64,000 bases of DNA, taken from NCBI GenBank assembly GCA_015039365.1, contig WION01000294.1:1-64000 (forward strand), in the 5' to 3' direction. The notes under the pieces were generated by a model. The model saw nothing but the letters and a program-made list of their open reading frames with translations. It was not told the origin of the DNA and made no database searches. This stretch comes from Amanita rubescens. Taxonomy: Eukaryota > Basidiomycota > Agaricomycetes > Agaricales > Amanitaceae. A program made the position numbers and the translations under genes. Below are positions 38,254 through 50,261 of the stretch, in pieces (the first letter of the stretch is position 1; every line of letters begins with the position of its first letter).

Positions 38254-40272
38254 ATGTCTCCCGCTAAGAGAAAACGTGCTCCCAAATCGGCCAAGTCAAG
38301 TGTCATCGTTAAGGATTCAGATATGTTGGTCTTCAATGTTCCAATCACATATACCGTGTTCTTTCTGCTTAAGTTCATATATATCAACAGTGACAACGAA
38401 ATGTTGCAAACCGATGGCCAACGTCAACCAGAACAGAATGTCTCCGATAATTCGGATGATGAAAAAAGGTAAGCTCATGTTGAAACCTGTTACTATTATT
38501 CGTTAATGAGTAGTATCGTCAGGCCCTTGAAGATCATGTCGCATTCCAAGAAGCAGAAAACATCGATTACGAGCGAAGATGGTACCGTAGTCGAACGATC
38601 TTCAGCCGAGAACGTCAGGTCTGACCCTATTGTGCCCAATGACAACGACGATCCTGTGCTCAAAGTCAAGAAACCTACGCGTTTTAAGCTTCGAAAGTAT
38701 GTTTTTCCTTCTTTTTCAACCTTGTGCTAGATATTTATTCATTCCAGCGATTCGGCACTTGCCGTCGTTTCTCAAACCGCTAGTTCCTCCCATGGCAGAC
38801 TGGGCTTGAAATCCGTCACTCCTATCCATACAATGGACTCCGATGCGTAAGCCATAGATTGTTTAAGGGCGGTATCGAATATGCTGGTACTGACCGAGTC
38901 ATTTAGTGTGCAGAATGATTCAGCACCCTCTTCTCAGACATTTTCTACTGAGATAGACCCGGCCATGGTTCCTGGTAAACAAACATTGTACGTGCCTTCA
39001 TTCTATTTGCTTCAAAATCTGCAATGATTTCATACAGATTTTTGGATTCCGATATCGACAACTCGAATGACAGTGGTAACGACTCCGACGGATTGCATAG
39101 CGCACATTCACTCGAAATGCGCAGTCCGACAAATGCTGTGAAAAAAATTGGACCGAAAGATTCAGGAACTTTATACTTGGATTCATTTCCAGACATCACC
39201 GACTCCGGCATCAAGCGCAACAAGCAGATACAGAATGATCCTTTGACATTAAAGGATGAAGAAATTGATCCCCTTTTGCGCGACGATCATAAGTCCCTTC
39301 CAGCTCTCAGGCAAGTTTCAATACATATAACGTCTGTGATATTTGGTTTCGTGCTCACGTTATAGTAATTATAGAAATGTAACTGTCATTCCTTTTGTTC
39401 GTTATGGACAACCACAACCCGAACCCGACTCGAACGTCGCCCTCGGATACGAGAAAGTGGTACAGAACATGGCCAGTGGACCTGCTGGGAAACGGTTCGT
39501 TTGTTTAAGATATCATCCGATGAAACGACCCATGTGAATTATTAGGCAATTGGAAGCTGCTGTCAAGTTCACTTACACTTTACCTTTCGTCAACCCTTCT
39601 CAAGCGTCACATGGTCTGGTCGTGTATGACGGAGGAAAGATCTGCTTCAACAAGGGTGAAAACAGTAAACAAGGAAGGAATACTGTCTTTCTTACGACTG
39701 GATTGATTATCGAATCACAATTGAAGATTCCCGCCGATAGTACGATAAATCCAGGACATAAGGTAAGGCCCATGTTGTTGTTCCGCATCTTAAGCTCATT
39801 GTTTTGTAGGTTCGACAGGTTGTTTTACTCCCCTTCGTCGGTGAAGTCCAACGACTGCTTGCGTACATCGGTACTGTGTTTGAGACGGATGAATATGTCT
39901 GCTTGTTAGAGTCTGGCAGTCTGATTTTCACAACTCGTAGAGAAGGTGCGGGTGCCGACTACAATAACCAAGGAAATTATGCGTCAACTAGCGGTATATC
40001 ATGTCTTCAATTTCTAAATTGTCGACATTGCTAATTCTTTTCCAGCATCGACTTCGCCCGTTCGATCACGAGTACCCGCTGGCCTTCTTACCAGCTCGCC
40101 GGTTAAACTTGGAACAACGGTTAATCCAAACAAAGGAAAGACTTCTCATTTTTCTCCGTCGCTTGGCTTCAAAGATCCAATAGTGGCTGCAGATTTTTAT
40201 GATAAATCTGTGGCAAAATGCGCCGCCGATCGTAACGGGCTGCCACTAGCTCATGAGAAGGCGATTTCATAG
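38254..40272 (+). CDS. Orphan nuclear-looking protein, about nine exons
   Basis: ATG 38254 opens a basic first exon (MSPAKRKRAPKSAKSSVIVK) ending at 38324. Acidic and Ser-rich exons follow (DSDIDNSNDSGNDSDGLHSA), with short GT-AG introns. The conserved-looking part is downstream: VTVIPFVRYGQPQPEPDSNV, LEAAVKFTYTLPFVNPSQAS, GLVVYDGGKICFNKGENSKQ, NTVFLTTGLIIESQLKIPAD, and VRQVVLLPFVGEVQRLLAYI. The last exon is ASTSPVRSRVPAGLLTSSPV to HEKAIS. The predicted protein is about 480 residues. One donor appears to be GC rather than GT (39311). I do not recognise the family. The stop codon at 40270-40272 falls inside the first unit of the 34-bp tandem repeat, so the repeat has probably replaced the original 3' end. 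Confidence 0.6.
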
Positions 40273-40790
40273 GTTTGCCTAGGCGATTTCATAGGTGATT
40301 TCATGTTTTTTCATAGGTGATTTCATTGGTTTGCCAGGGCGATTTCATAGGTGATCTCATCCTTTTGCCAGGGCGATTTCATAGGCGATCTCATTGTTTT
40401 GCCAGGGCGATTTCATAGGCGATCTCATTGGTTTGCCAGGGCGATTTCATAGGCGATCTCATTGGTTTGCCAGGGCGATTTCATAGGCGATCTCATTGTT
40501 TTGCCAGGGCGATTTCATAGGTGATCTCATTGTTTTGCCAGGGCGATTTCATAGGCGATCTCATTGTTTTGCCAGGGCGATTTCATAGGCGATTTCATTC
40601 TTTTGCCAGGGCGATTTCATAGGTGATTTCATTCTTTTGCCAGGGCGATTTCATAGGCGATCTCATTGTTTTGCCAGGGCGATTTCATAGGCGATTTCAT
40701 CCTTTTGCCAGGGCGATTTCATAGGCGATTTCATCCTTTTGCCAGGGTGATTTCATAGCCGATTTCATTGGTTTGCCTAGGGAATTTCAT
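40258..40790. repeat. Tandem array, 34-bp unit
   Basis: About fifteen head-to-tail copies of a unit with GGCGATTTCATAGG followed by GATCTCATTG and TTTTGCCAG. Positions within the unit vary by single substitutions (GGC/GGT, GATCTC/GATTTC, TTG/CCT). It begins at the end of the preceding gene and passes into a different array at about 40790. Confidence 0.92.
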
Positions 40791-40794
40791 TCTC

Positions 40795-41140
40795 ATTTTT
40801 GGGCAGTTGCCTTTTTAGGAAATACCCATTTTGGGAGATTGCCTATTTAGGAAATAGACAATTTGGTAGTTGCCTTTTTAGGAAATACCCATTTTGGGAG
40901 ATTGCCTATTTAGGAAATTCCATTGTGGTTGCCTTTTTAGGAAAGAATCAAATATTTGAGTAGTTGCCTTTTTAGGAAATTCCATTTTGGTAGTTGCCTA
41001 TTTAGGAAATAAATGATTTAGTAGGTTGCCTTTTTAGGAAATAACTCATTTGAACCCTTGCCTTTTTAGGAAATCGATGATTTGGATAGTTGCCTTTTTA
41101 GGGAATAGATGATTTGGATAGTTGCCTTTTTAGGGAATAG
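40795..41140. repeat. Second short-period array (TTGCCTTTTTAGGAAAT)
   Basis: About ten copies of TTGCC(T/A)(T/A)TTTAGGAAAT separated by 14-20 nt of less regular A/T-rich sequence containing CCATTTTGGGAGA or GATTTGGATAG. The overall period is near 32-35 bp, similar to the array before it. This suggests the two share an origin or an amplification process. Confidence 0.85.
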
Positions 41141-41624
41141 TTCATTATACACCTTTTTATAACACTAGTACTATAAACATATCATAGATTTTTTCAAATC
41201 TTATTGTATCAATGGAAAGGTATCATATACCACTTACTAACCCTGCAATAGCTAAGAAATCGGCGGTCCAGTTTTCGAGTTATTGAGCCTTCAATATTCA
41301 TCAAGTTGTGACCTGTAGTGACATATAGGTCACAACACCAGGAGCGCTTACCCTCTGCTCTCCACTGCTGTCACACCCCTCTGGACTGTTCAATTGGAAT
41401 GTATGATATAAGGAAACATCCTTTTGCTCATCAGAAATAGATGAGGAGGTATAGAAATGGCAGCAGCAATGGTCAAATGCTAAGAGGCGGTGAATGTTAA
41501 ATACTATACAGTGTACATTACAATGGCTAGACTATCCCAAACTTATCAAATATGTCATTGGGACATCCTCAATTAAGATTCCAATGGGTTTGAGGTGTAA
41601 GGAGTGACCAGAAAGGCAACGACA

Positions 41625-44600
41625 TTTTGGTACGTTTGGGCTACGTTTTGGTACGTTTCAAGGTAACTTGCTTATCACAAGCAGCAGCACTCTCAGGAAA
41701 CTTTGCTGGGCACTTAGGATTATATCCTTACCAACTGTAATTTATTTGAGGGGATGGGTGCAGCCAGGGAGGCCACTACGTTTTGCTACGTTTTACTAAG
41801 TTCTATATTTCACACGCTATAAGTTTCAAGATGAGTTGTATATCACAAGCACAACAAGGAGCGGTGCTCTCAGAAACCTTGGGTGGGCACTTAGGATCAT
41901 GTACTTACACACTGTAATTTATTTGAGAGGAGGGGGGCAGCCAGGAAGGCCACTACGTTTTGCTACGTTTTGCTACGTTCTATATTTCACACGCTATAAG
42001 TTTCAAGATGAGTTGTATATCACAAGCACAACAAAGAGCGGTGCTCTCAGAAGACTTGGGTGGGCACTTAGGATCATATCCTTACAAACTGTAATTTATT
42101 TGAGAGGAGGGGAGCAGCCAGGAAGGCCGCGACGTTTCACTACGTTTTGCTACGTTCCATATTTCACACGATATAAGTTTCAAGATGAGTTGTATATCAT
42201 AAGCACAACTGAGAGTGGTGCTCTCAGAAACCTTGGGTGGTCACTTTGGATCATATCATTACAATCTACATTTTATTTGAGGTGAGGGGGGCAGCCAGGA
42301 AGGCCGCGACGTTTTGCTACGTTTTGCTACGTTCTATATTTCACACGCTATAAGTTTCAAGATGAGTTGCATATCACAAGTACAACTGAGAGTGGTGCTC
42401 TCAGAAACCTTGGGTGGTCACTTTGGATCATATCATTACAATCTACATTTTATTTGAGGTGAGGGGGGCAGCCAGGAAGGCCACTACGTTTTGCTACGTT
42501 TTGCTACGTTCTATATTTCACACGCTATAAGTTTCAAGATGAGTTGCATATCACAAGTACAACTGAGAGTGGTGCTCTCAGAAACCTTGGGTGGTCACTT
42601 TGGATCATATCATTACAATCTACATTTTATTTGAGGTGAGGGGAGCAGCCAGGAAGGCCACTACGTTTTGCTACATTTTGCTACATTCTATATTTCACAC
42701 GCTATAAGTTTCAAGATGAGTTGTCTATCACAAGCACAACTGAGACCGGTGCTCTCAGAAATCTTGGGTGGTCACTTTGGATCATATCATTACAATCTAC
42801 ATTTTATTTGAGGTGAGGGGAGCAGCCAGGGAGGCCACTACGTTTTGCTACGTTTTGCTACGTTCTATATTTCACACGCTATAAGTTTCAAGATGAGTTG
42901 TATATCACAAGCACAACAAAGAGCGGTGCTCTCAGAAATCTTGGGTGGTCACTTTGGATCATATCATTACAATCTACAATTTATTTGAGGTGAGGGGAGC
43001 AGCCAGGAAGGCCACTACGTTTTGCTACGTTTTGCTACGTTCTATATTTCACACGCTATAAGTTTCAAGATGAGTTGTATATCACAAGCACAATTGAGAG
43101 CGGTGCTCTCAGAAATCTTGGGTGGTCACTTTGGATCATATCATTACAATCTACAATTTATTTGAGGTGAGGGGAGCAGCCAGGAAGGCCACTACGTTTT
43201 GCTACGTTTTGCTACGTTCTATATTTCACACGCTATAAGTTTCAAGATGAGTTGTATATCACAAGCACAACAAAGAGCGGTGCTCTCAGAAATCTTGGGT
43301 GGTCACTTTGGATCATATCATTACAATCTACAATTTATTTGAGGTGAGGGGAGCAGCCAGGAAGGTCACTACGTTTTGCTACGTTTTGCTACGTTCTATA
43401 TTTCACAGGCTATAAGTTTCAAGATGAGTTGTATATCACAAGCACAACAAAGAGCGGTGCTCTCAGAAACCTTGGATGGTCACTTGGGATGATATCATTA
43501 CGATCTACAATTTATTTGAGGTGAGGGGGGCAGCCAAGGAGGCCACTACGTTTTGCTACGTTTTGCTACGTTTTACTAAGTTCTATATTTCACAAGCTAT
43601 AAGTTTCAAGATGAGTTGTATATCACAAGCACAACAAAGAGCAGTGCTCTCAAAAACCTTGGGTGGTCACTTTAAATCATATCATTACAATCTACAATTT
43701 ATTTGAGGTGAGGGGAGCAGCCAGGGAGGCCACTACGTTTTGCTACGTTTTGCTACGTTTTGCTACGTTCTATATTTCACATGCTATAAGTTTCAAGATG
43801 AGTTGTATATCACAAGCACAACAAAGAGCGGTGCTCTCAGAAGACTTGGGTGGTCACTTTGGATCATATGATTACAATCTACATTTTATTTGAGGTGAGG
43901 GGGGCAGCCAAGGAGGCCACTACGTTTTGCTACGTTTTACTAAGTTCTATATTTCACACACTATAAGTTTCAAGATGAGTTGTATATCACAAGCACAACA
44001 AAGAGCGGTGCTCTCAAACACCTTGGGTGGTCACTTGGGATCACATCATTACAATCTACATTTTATTTGAGATGAGGGGAGCAGCCAGGGAGGCCACTAC
44101 GTTTTGCTACGTTTTGCTACGTTCTATATTTCACACGCTATAAGTTTCAAGATGAGTTGTATATCACAAGCACAACAAAGAGCGGTGCTCTCAAAAACCT
44201 TGGGTGGTCACTTGGGATCACATCATTACAATCTACATTTTATTTGAGATGAGGGGAGCAGCCAGGGAGGCCACTACGTTTTGCTCCGTTTTGCTACGTT
44301 CTATATTTCACACGCTATAAGTTTCAAGATGAGTTGTATATCACAAGCACAACTGAGAGCGGTGCTCTCAGAAACTTTGGGTGGTCACTTTGGATCATAT
44401 CATTACAATCTACATTTTATTTGAGATGAGGGGAGCAGCCAGGGAGGCAACTACGTTTTGCTACGTTTTACTACGTTTCATATATCACAAGCACAACTCA
44501 GAGCGGTGCTCTCAGATAGCTTGTGTGGGCACTTGGGATTATATCCTTACAATCTATGATTTATTTGAGGGGAGGGGAGCAGCCAGGAAGGCGTGCATTG

Positions 44601-46525
44601 AAGTCTGTTATAGTTTAGAGTCACATGATTATGTATAAATACTTAGAACATACATAGTCATGTGACTCTCAACGCTCGTCTCAAGATGAGTTGTATATCA
44701 CAAGCACAATGCAGAGCGGCGCTCTCAGGAGACTTGGGTGGTCACTTGGGATTATATCCTTACAAACTGTAATTTATTTGAGGGCATGGGAGCAGCCAGG
44801 GATGCCGCGACATTTCACTACGTTTTGCTACATTTCATATTTCACACGCTATAAGTTTCAAGATGAGTTGGATATCACAAGCACAACAAAGAGCAGTGCT
44901 CTCAGAAACCTTGGATGGTCACTTGGGATGATATCATTACGATCTACAATTTATTTGAGGTGAAGGGGGCAGCCAAGGAGGCCACTACATTTTGCTACGT
45001 TTTGCTACGTTTTGCTACGTTTTACTAAGTTCTATATTTCACACGCTATAAGTTTCAAGATGAGTTGTATATCATAAGCACAACTGAGAGTGGTGCTCTC
45101 AAAAACCTTGGGTGGTCACTTGGGATTATATCCTTACAATCTACATTTTATTTGAGGTGAGGGGAGCAGCCAAGGAGGCCGCGACGTTTCACTACGTTTT
45201 GCTACGTTTCATATTTCACACGCTATAAGTTTCAAGATGAGTTGTCTATCACAAGCACAACTGAGACCGGTGCTCTCAGAAACCTTGGGTGGTCACTTTG
45301 GATCATATCATTACAATCTACAATTTATTTGAGGTGAGGGGAGCAGCCAGGAAGGCCACTACGTTTTGCTACGTTTTGCTACGTTCTATATTTCACACGC
45401 TATAAGTTTCAAGATGAGTTGTATATCACAAGCACAATTGAGAGCGGTGCTCTCAGAAATCTTGGGTGGTCACTTTGGATCATATCATTACAATCTACAA
45501 TTTATTTGAGGTGAGGGGAGCAGCCAGGAAGGCCACTACGTTTTGCTACGTTTTGCTACGTTTTACTAAGTTCTATATTTCACACGCTATAAGTTTCAAG
45601 ATGAGTTGTATATCACAAGCACAATTGAGAGCGGTGCTCTCAGAAATCTTGGGTGGTCACTTTGGATCATATCATTACAATCTACAATTTATTTGAGGTG
45701 AGGGGAGCAGCCAGGAAGGCCACTACGTTTTGCTACGTTTTGCTACGTTCTATATTTCACACGCTCTAAGTTTCAAGATCACTTGCTTATCACAAGCGCA
45801 ACAAAGAGCGGCACTCTCAAAAACCTTGGGTGGGCACTTAGGATCATGTCCTTACAAACTATAATTTATTTGACAGGAGGAGGGCAGCCAAACGTTTGAC
45901 TACGTTTTGCTACGTTTCATATTTCACACGCTATAAGTTTCAAGATGAGTTGTATATTATATTATATCACAAGCACAACTCAGAGCGGTGCTCTCAGAAA
46001 CCTTGGATGATCACTTGGAATTATATCCTTACAATCTACATTTTATTTGAGGTGAGGGGAGCAGCCAAGGAGGCCACTACGTTTTGCTACGTTTTACTAA
46101 GTTCTATATTTCACACACTATAAGTTTCAAGATGAGTTGTATATCACAAGCACAACAAAGAGCGGTGCTCTCAGAAGACTTGGGTGGGCACTTAGGATCA
46201 TGTCCTTACAAACTGTAATTTATTTGAGAGGAGGGGGGCAGCCAGGAAGGCTGCGACGTTTTGCTACGTTTTGCTACGTTTCATATTTCACACGCTCTAA
46301 GTTTCAAGATGAGTTGAATATCACAAGCACAAATCAGAGTGGTGGTCTCAGATGACTTGGGCGGGCACTTAGGATCATATCATTACAGACTCCAATTCAT
46401 TTGATGGGAGGGGAGCAGCCAGGAAGGCCGCGACGTTTTACTACATTTTGCTACGTTTTGCTACGTTCTATATTGCACACGCTCTAAGTTTTGCTATGTT
46501 TCATATATCACAAGCACAGTGCGGT
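41625..46525. repeat. Satellite-like array, 177-bp unit
   Basis: About 26 copies of a unit that contains TTTCAAGATGAGTTGTATAT, CACAAGCACAACAAAGAGCG, GTGCTCTCAGAAACCTTGGG, AATTTATTTGAGGTGAGGGG, AGCAGCCAGGAAGGCCACTA, and a run of the decamer CTACGTTTTG. Spacing of ATGAGTTG between 41831 and 42539 is exactly 177 nt for four successive steps. Longer units differ by whole decamers. Because 177 is divisible by three, frames can stay open across several units. One small palindromic element interrupts the array at about 44594-44693. Shorter remnants continue at 48050-48340. Confidence 0.95.
44594..44693. mobile_element. Small palindromic MITE-like element, copy 1
   Basis: Arms AGAGTCACATGATTATGTA (44617-44635) and its near-complement TACATAGTCATGTGACTCT (44651-44669) flank a 15-nt loop. 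The same element with matching flanks recurs at 50170-50261, so it is dispersed rather than part of the satellite. Confidence 0.75.
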
Positions 46526-46609
46526 AGGAATGACTGCACACCAGAGTAGTTGTAAATGTATTTTGATATATGCAGTCCATAACATTGTACTACCTCTGTT
46601 GGATTGATA

Positions 46610-48010
46610 TATTTGATCTACTAGTCCATACCTCTTGTGCTCAAGTTAGGACGCCCACCCATTTCCCACATAAGGCTTTGGTTCTTTTTTCTCCCTTTGC
46701 CTTTTTGCTTTTGGGAGGTTCTCTCCTCAGGGGTCATAGTCAAATGTTAGTTCAGACTTGGCAGGGATATCATTTCGGGCACAAAAAACAAGAAATGGCC
46801 TCTTCATCTATTGGCAGGTTAAATGATTGTATGTGCCATTGAGACAAGCCTCGGGGATTGTATCATGTACTGCCTGGTAAACTTGTAGGTTTGGGGAGCA
46901 CAAATGACTAGAGAACAGTATGAGAGAAAACCAGACGTCAAACATGCCCAGAGTGGCTACTTTATAAATCTCATCCAATTGCCTGTGGCTGCGGCATTTT
47001 GCTACGGTTTGCTACGTTTCATATGTCACTTTAGCTGTTTGTTAGCCGTTCATTCGCCGTTTGTTTGCCGTTCATTCGCCGTTCGTTCGCTGTTCGTTCT
47101 GTGCTCCAACTATTCAGACTTGAGCGATTTTGTTGACTGCACACAAGTTAGGACGCCCCCCCATTGCCGACATAAGGCTTTGGTTCTTTTTTCTCCCTTT
47201 GCCTTTTTGCTTTTGGGAGGTTCTCTCCTCAGGGGTCATAGTCAAATGTCAGTTCAGACTTGGCAGGGATATCTTTTCGGGCACAAAAAACAAGAAATGG
47301 CCTCTTCATCTATTGGCAGGTTAAATGATTGTATGTTTAATCTTGGCCGTCAAGACACGCCTTGGGGATTGTATCATGTACTGCCTGATAAACCTGTAGG
47401 TTTGGGGAGCATGAATGGCTAGAGAACAGTATGAGAAAAAACCAGACGTCAAACATGCCCAGAGCGGCTACTTTATAAATCTCATCCAATTGCCTGAGGC
47501 CGCGGCATTTTGCTACGTTTCATATGTCACTTTAGCTGTTTGTTAGCCGTTCGTTCGCCGTTCGTTCTGTGATCTGACTATTCAGACTTGAGAGCTAATT
47601 CTTTTAGCTGCTTGATAGCTGTTTGTTAGCCGTTTGTTCGCCGTTTGTTCGCCGTTCGTTCGCCGTTCCGACTATTCAGACTTGAGCGATTTTGTTAATT
47701 CTTGCGCACAGTGTCCATACCTCTTGTGCTCAAGTTAGGACGCCCCCCCCATTGCCGACATAAGGCTTTGGTTCTTCTTTCTCCCTTTGCCTTTTTGCTT
47801 TTGGGAGGTTCTCTCCTCAGGGGTCATAGTCAAATGTCAGTTCAGACTTGGCAGGGATATCTTTTCAGGCATCATCTATTGGCAGGTTAAATGATTGTAT
47901 GTTTAATCTCGGCCATCGAGACACGCCTCAGGGATTGTATCATGTACTGCCTGGTAAACTTGTAGGTTTGGGGAGCATGAATGGCTAGAGAACAGTGGGG
48001 GAGCAGCTGG
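46610..48010. repeat. Long repeat in three tandem copies
   Basis: A segment with CTCAAGTTAGGACGCCC, GCTTTGGTTCTTTTTTCTCC, GGTTCTCTCCTCAGGGGTCA, TTCAGACTTGGCAGGGATAT and GATTGTATCATGTACTGCCT occurs at about 46635-47000, 47140-47500 and 47725-47995. The spacers contain variable numbers of a GTTCGTTCGCC-like word. The third copy lacks about 30 bp. Period is roughly 500-590 bp. No coding capacity is supported. Confidence 0.9.
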
Positions 48011-48049
48011 GAAGGCCGCAACATTTTGCTATGTTTCTGATATGTCACG

Positions 48050-48345
48050 CAGTGTAAGTTTCAAGATGATTTGGATATCACAACTTCACAATGTGGGTGT
48101 GTACTTGGCATCATATCCTTACAAACTGTAATTTATTTGAGCAGACGTTTTGCTACATTTTGCTACATTTTGCTACGTTCTATATTTCACACGCTCTAAG
48201 TTTCACGATGAGTCGGATATCACAAGCACAACTCAGAGCGGTGCTCTCAGAAGACTTGGGTGGGTACTTGGGATCATATCCTTATAGACTACGTTTTTCT
48301 ACGTTTTGCTACGTTTCAAGATAACCTCAAAGCTTTGCTACGCAT
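48050..48345. repeat. Remnants of the 177-bp satellite
   Basis: Truncated units with TTTCAAGATGA, CTACATTTTG runs and GTGCTCTCAGAAGACTTGGG lead up to the end of the JmjC gene. Confidence 0.8.
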
Positions 48346-48383
48346 TTAAGATCATGCCCTTGCAGACTGCACCAGATACTATA

Positions 48384-50124
48384 CTATGATATACGGGTGT
48401 TCTTACCCCGTCCTTTTATCTGTTTGGGTTTACCGCTAGGCAACTTTGTTTTGCATTCCTCGATCCAACTCAAAACCTGCCGCGAACGTTCGTCTCCAAT
48501 GTTTTTTTTGCACAACTCGCCCCACTTCGGGAGTTCAGTCCCTGCCAGGTGTTCAAACATTTCCTTGAAGTTATTGACTTGGTAATCGTCCAGGCTGCAT
48601 GGATCTTGCGATACTTCAAAATTTATATTGAAGAGATCTTTTGCCGCGCTAAAATCGTCAAAACCCCATAGTTTGAAACCCGTATGACAGCTGGTGGTAA
48701 ACGTCATGACCCCGTGGATCGTCCCAGATGGTATAACAAAACTCTTGCTAGCGTCCACTAGAAGTAGCTCGAGCTTCTCAAACTCCTCAATTGCGACCGT
48801 CATTGAGAATCCGTGAAGTGTTCCAGAAACATATTTTTTGCAAAATACCTCCAGGTTATGCGTAGTGGGTGGCCAGAAAAGCCATAACTTTGTCCCGGAA
48901 ATATGTCGTATAAATTGGGAAGCCCCACAGTAGTCGACGTGGGGATCGGTGATAGACCCCCTGGGGTTAATTGAGCTTAACCATGTAGGCTTTTTGGCCC
49001 CCAGACCATGCTCGTACACATGGCTGACGCTCCCTTCGAATGGTCCTGCCGTCAAGGAACATTTTCCCAGACCTCCTTTTGTCTCCGGTATGGTCAACGC
49101 TCCGAGGAGAGGACACGACGAGCCTTTGTCCCCTGCCTGAGACAAGGATGATAGCACGTCCATGATCGTAACATGGGTCACCTGAGTTCCAAGCCCCAAG
49201 TTAACCTTGCTGATATTCGCGTCTTTCGCCTGACTTAGATCGTGAAGGACGTCTTGAAGTTTGGGTTGGGGGTTGAAGGGTCCATGATCCGCATCTGCGA
49301 GTAGATGCACGTGTGTCATGGCGGTGCCGTGCGGGATCATACATGGATGCTCGATTAATTTTGCGAGGATGTCGCATCCTCGGTCGTGCGTTTGACTGAT
49401 ATTGGATATAGGAGGGGTGGCCCAGAGAATAAATTTCTCTAGTATCCAACGATTCCCTTCATGTGCCAAATCAGGGAGGGAACGCGTGTTATCGACAGTA
49501 GCAGAGAGAGGACTTGGTGGTATCCCCGTTCGTAGACGCTTTCCGCCTTTGTTTTCATGATCGCTATGGGAGCGCTTCCTACTGGGAGATGACCCTTCAG
49601 CTTGTTGATTATTTGAAGTGCTTGATTTGGTATCAAAGTAGGAGGTGACACTCCTCCACCGGAACACGTATTCCTCCAGCACGAATTTCGATTTGAGCGT
49701 TGGGTGAGTCGAATACGGCTTATTGAGGCGAGGGCATCGACGTCTCCCGTCTTTACAATCCTCGTCGATAGAACGCCATTTTGAGTGGGCCTTGTAATAT
49801 ATCTTGTGGTTATCATGATTTTTGCCTGGTACGACGGGAGGGCAGTTCCTCTCTGCCGTTTCTATCACAACATCCTGAAACGAAGTTTGAACGGCGATAT
49901 CCCCAACAGAACCGATCCGTTCGGCTGGAGCATTAGGCCCGACGAAGAGACTGTAGCATAGTTTCCTCTTTTGGAAAGTAAAATTCATGGCCACCTTTCG
50001 GAACGCGTCGCTCTCTGCCTCGCCTCCGCAGTCAGCTATAGTATTCAAGCACCGTAATAGAATCGCTCCTACCGATAGTAGCAGCCGTTATCTCGCCATT
50101 GACAGGGTAGTATGTTTCCGACAT
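48384..50124 (-). CDS. JmjC-domain oxygenase-like protein, possible N-terminal frameshift
   Basis: A long uninterrupted frame (stop at 48384, open to about 50048) encodes roughly 550 residues. Numbered from 50048, a JmjC core is visible near the C-terminus. The HVD pair His370/Asp372 sits in ITDPHVDYCG, Lys387 in SGTKLWLFWPP, and distal His445 in FVIPSGTIHGVMTF. These are the iron and 2-oxoglutarate ligands of JmjC enzymes, many of which demethylate histone lysines. The N-terminal half has RKRSHSDHENKGGKR, a likely nuclear signal, and no domain I know. The frame has no ATG at its 5' end. An ATG at 50124 starts MSETYYPVNGEITAATIG in another frame and runs up to DCGGEAESDAFRK, so a one-base shift near 50034 may have broken the gene. 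Otherwise translation could start at Met21 (49988). It lies between the satellite and foldback elements. Confidence 0.72.
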
Positions 50125-50169
50125 TTCTAGTTCCGTTTATAAGTTTTGAGGTTCCGAAGTTCCGAAGCG

Positions 50170-50261
50170 CGTTGAAGACTGTTAATAGTTTAGAGTCACA
50201 TGATTATGTATAAATACTTAGTATGTACATAGTCATGTGACTCTGAATGCTCGTCTCAAAA
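50170..50261. mobile_element. Small palindromic MITE-like element, copy 2
   Basis: Same sequence as at 44594-44693. Arms are at 50192-50210 and 50226-50244, perfectly complementary over 19 nt except one position, with conserved flanks GTTGAAGACTGTTAATAGTT and GCTCGTCTCAA. Confidence 0.75.

Noticed and set aside
40258..41140. CRISPR-like array of repeats with spacers
   Set aside because: The surroundings are eukaryotic with introns, the spacers are not unique but repeat variants, and there are no cas genes. These are tandem repeats.
41836..46355. Protein genes within the satellite
   Set aside because: Frames reflect the 177-bp period and repeat the same translation with different starts; there is no conserved domain.
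46904..47422. 172-codon protein in the long repeat
   Set aside because: Copies in adjacent repeats are not in a consistent frame, and the sequence has no family resemblance.
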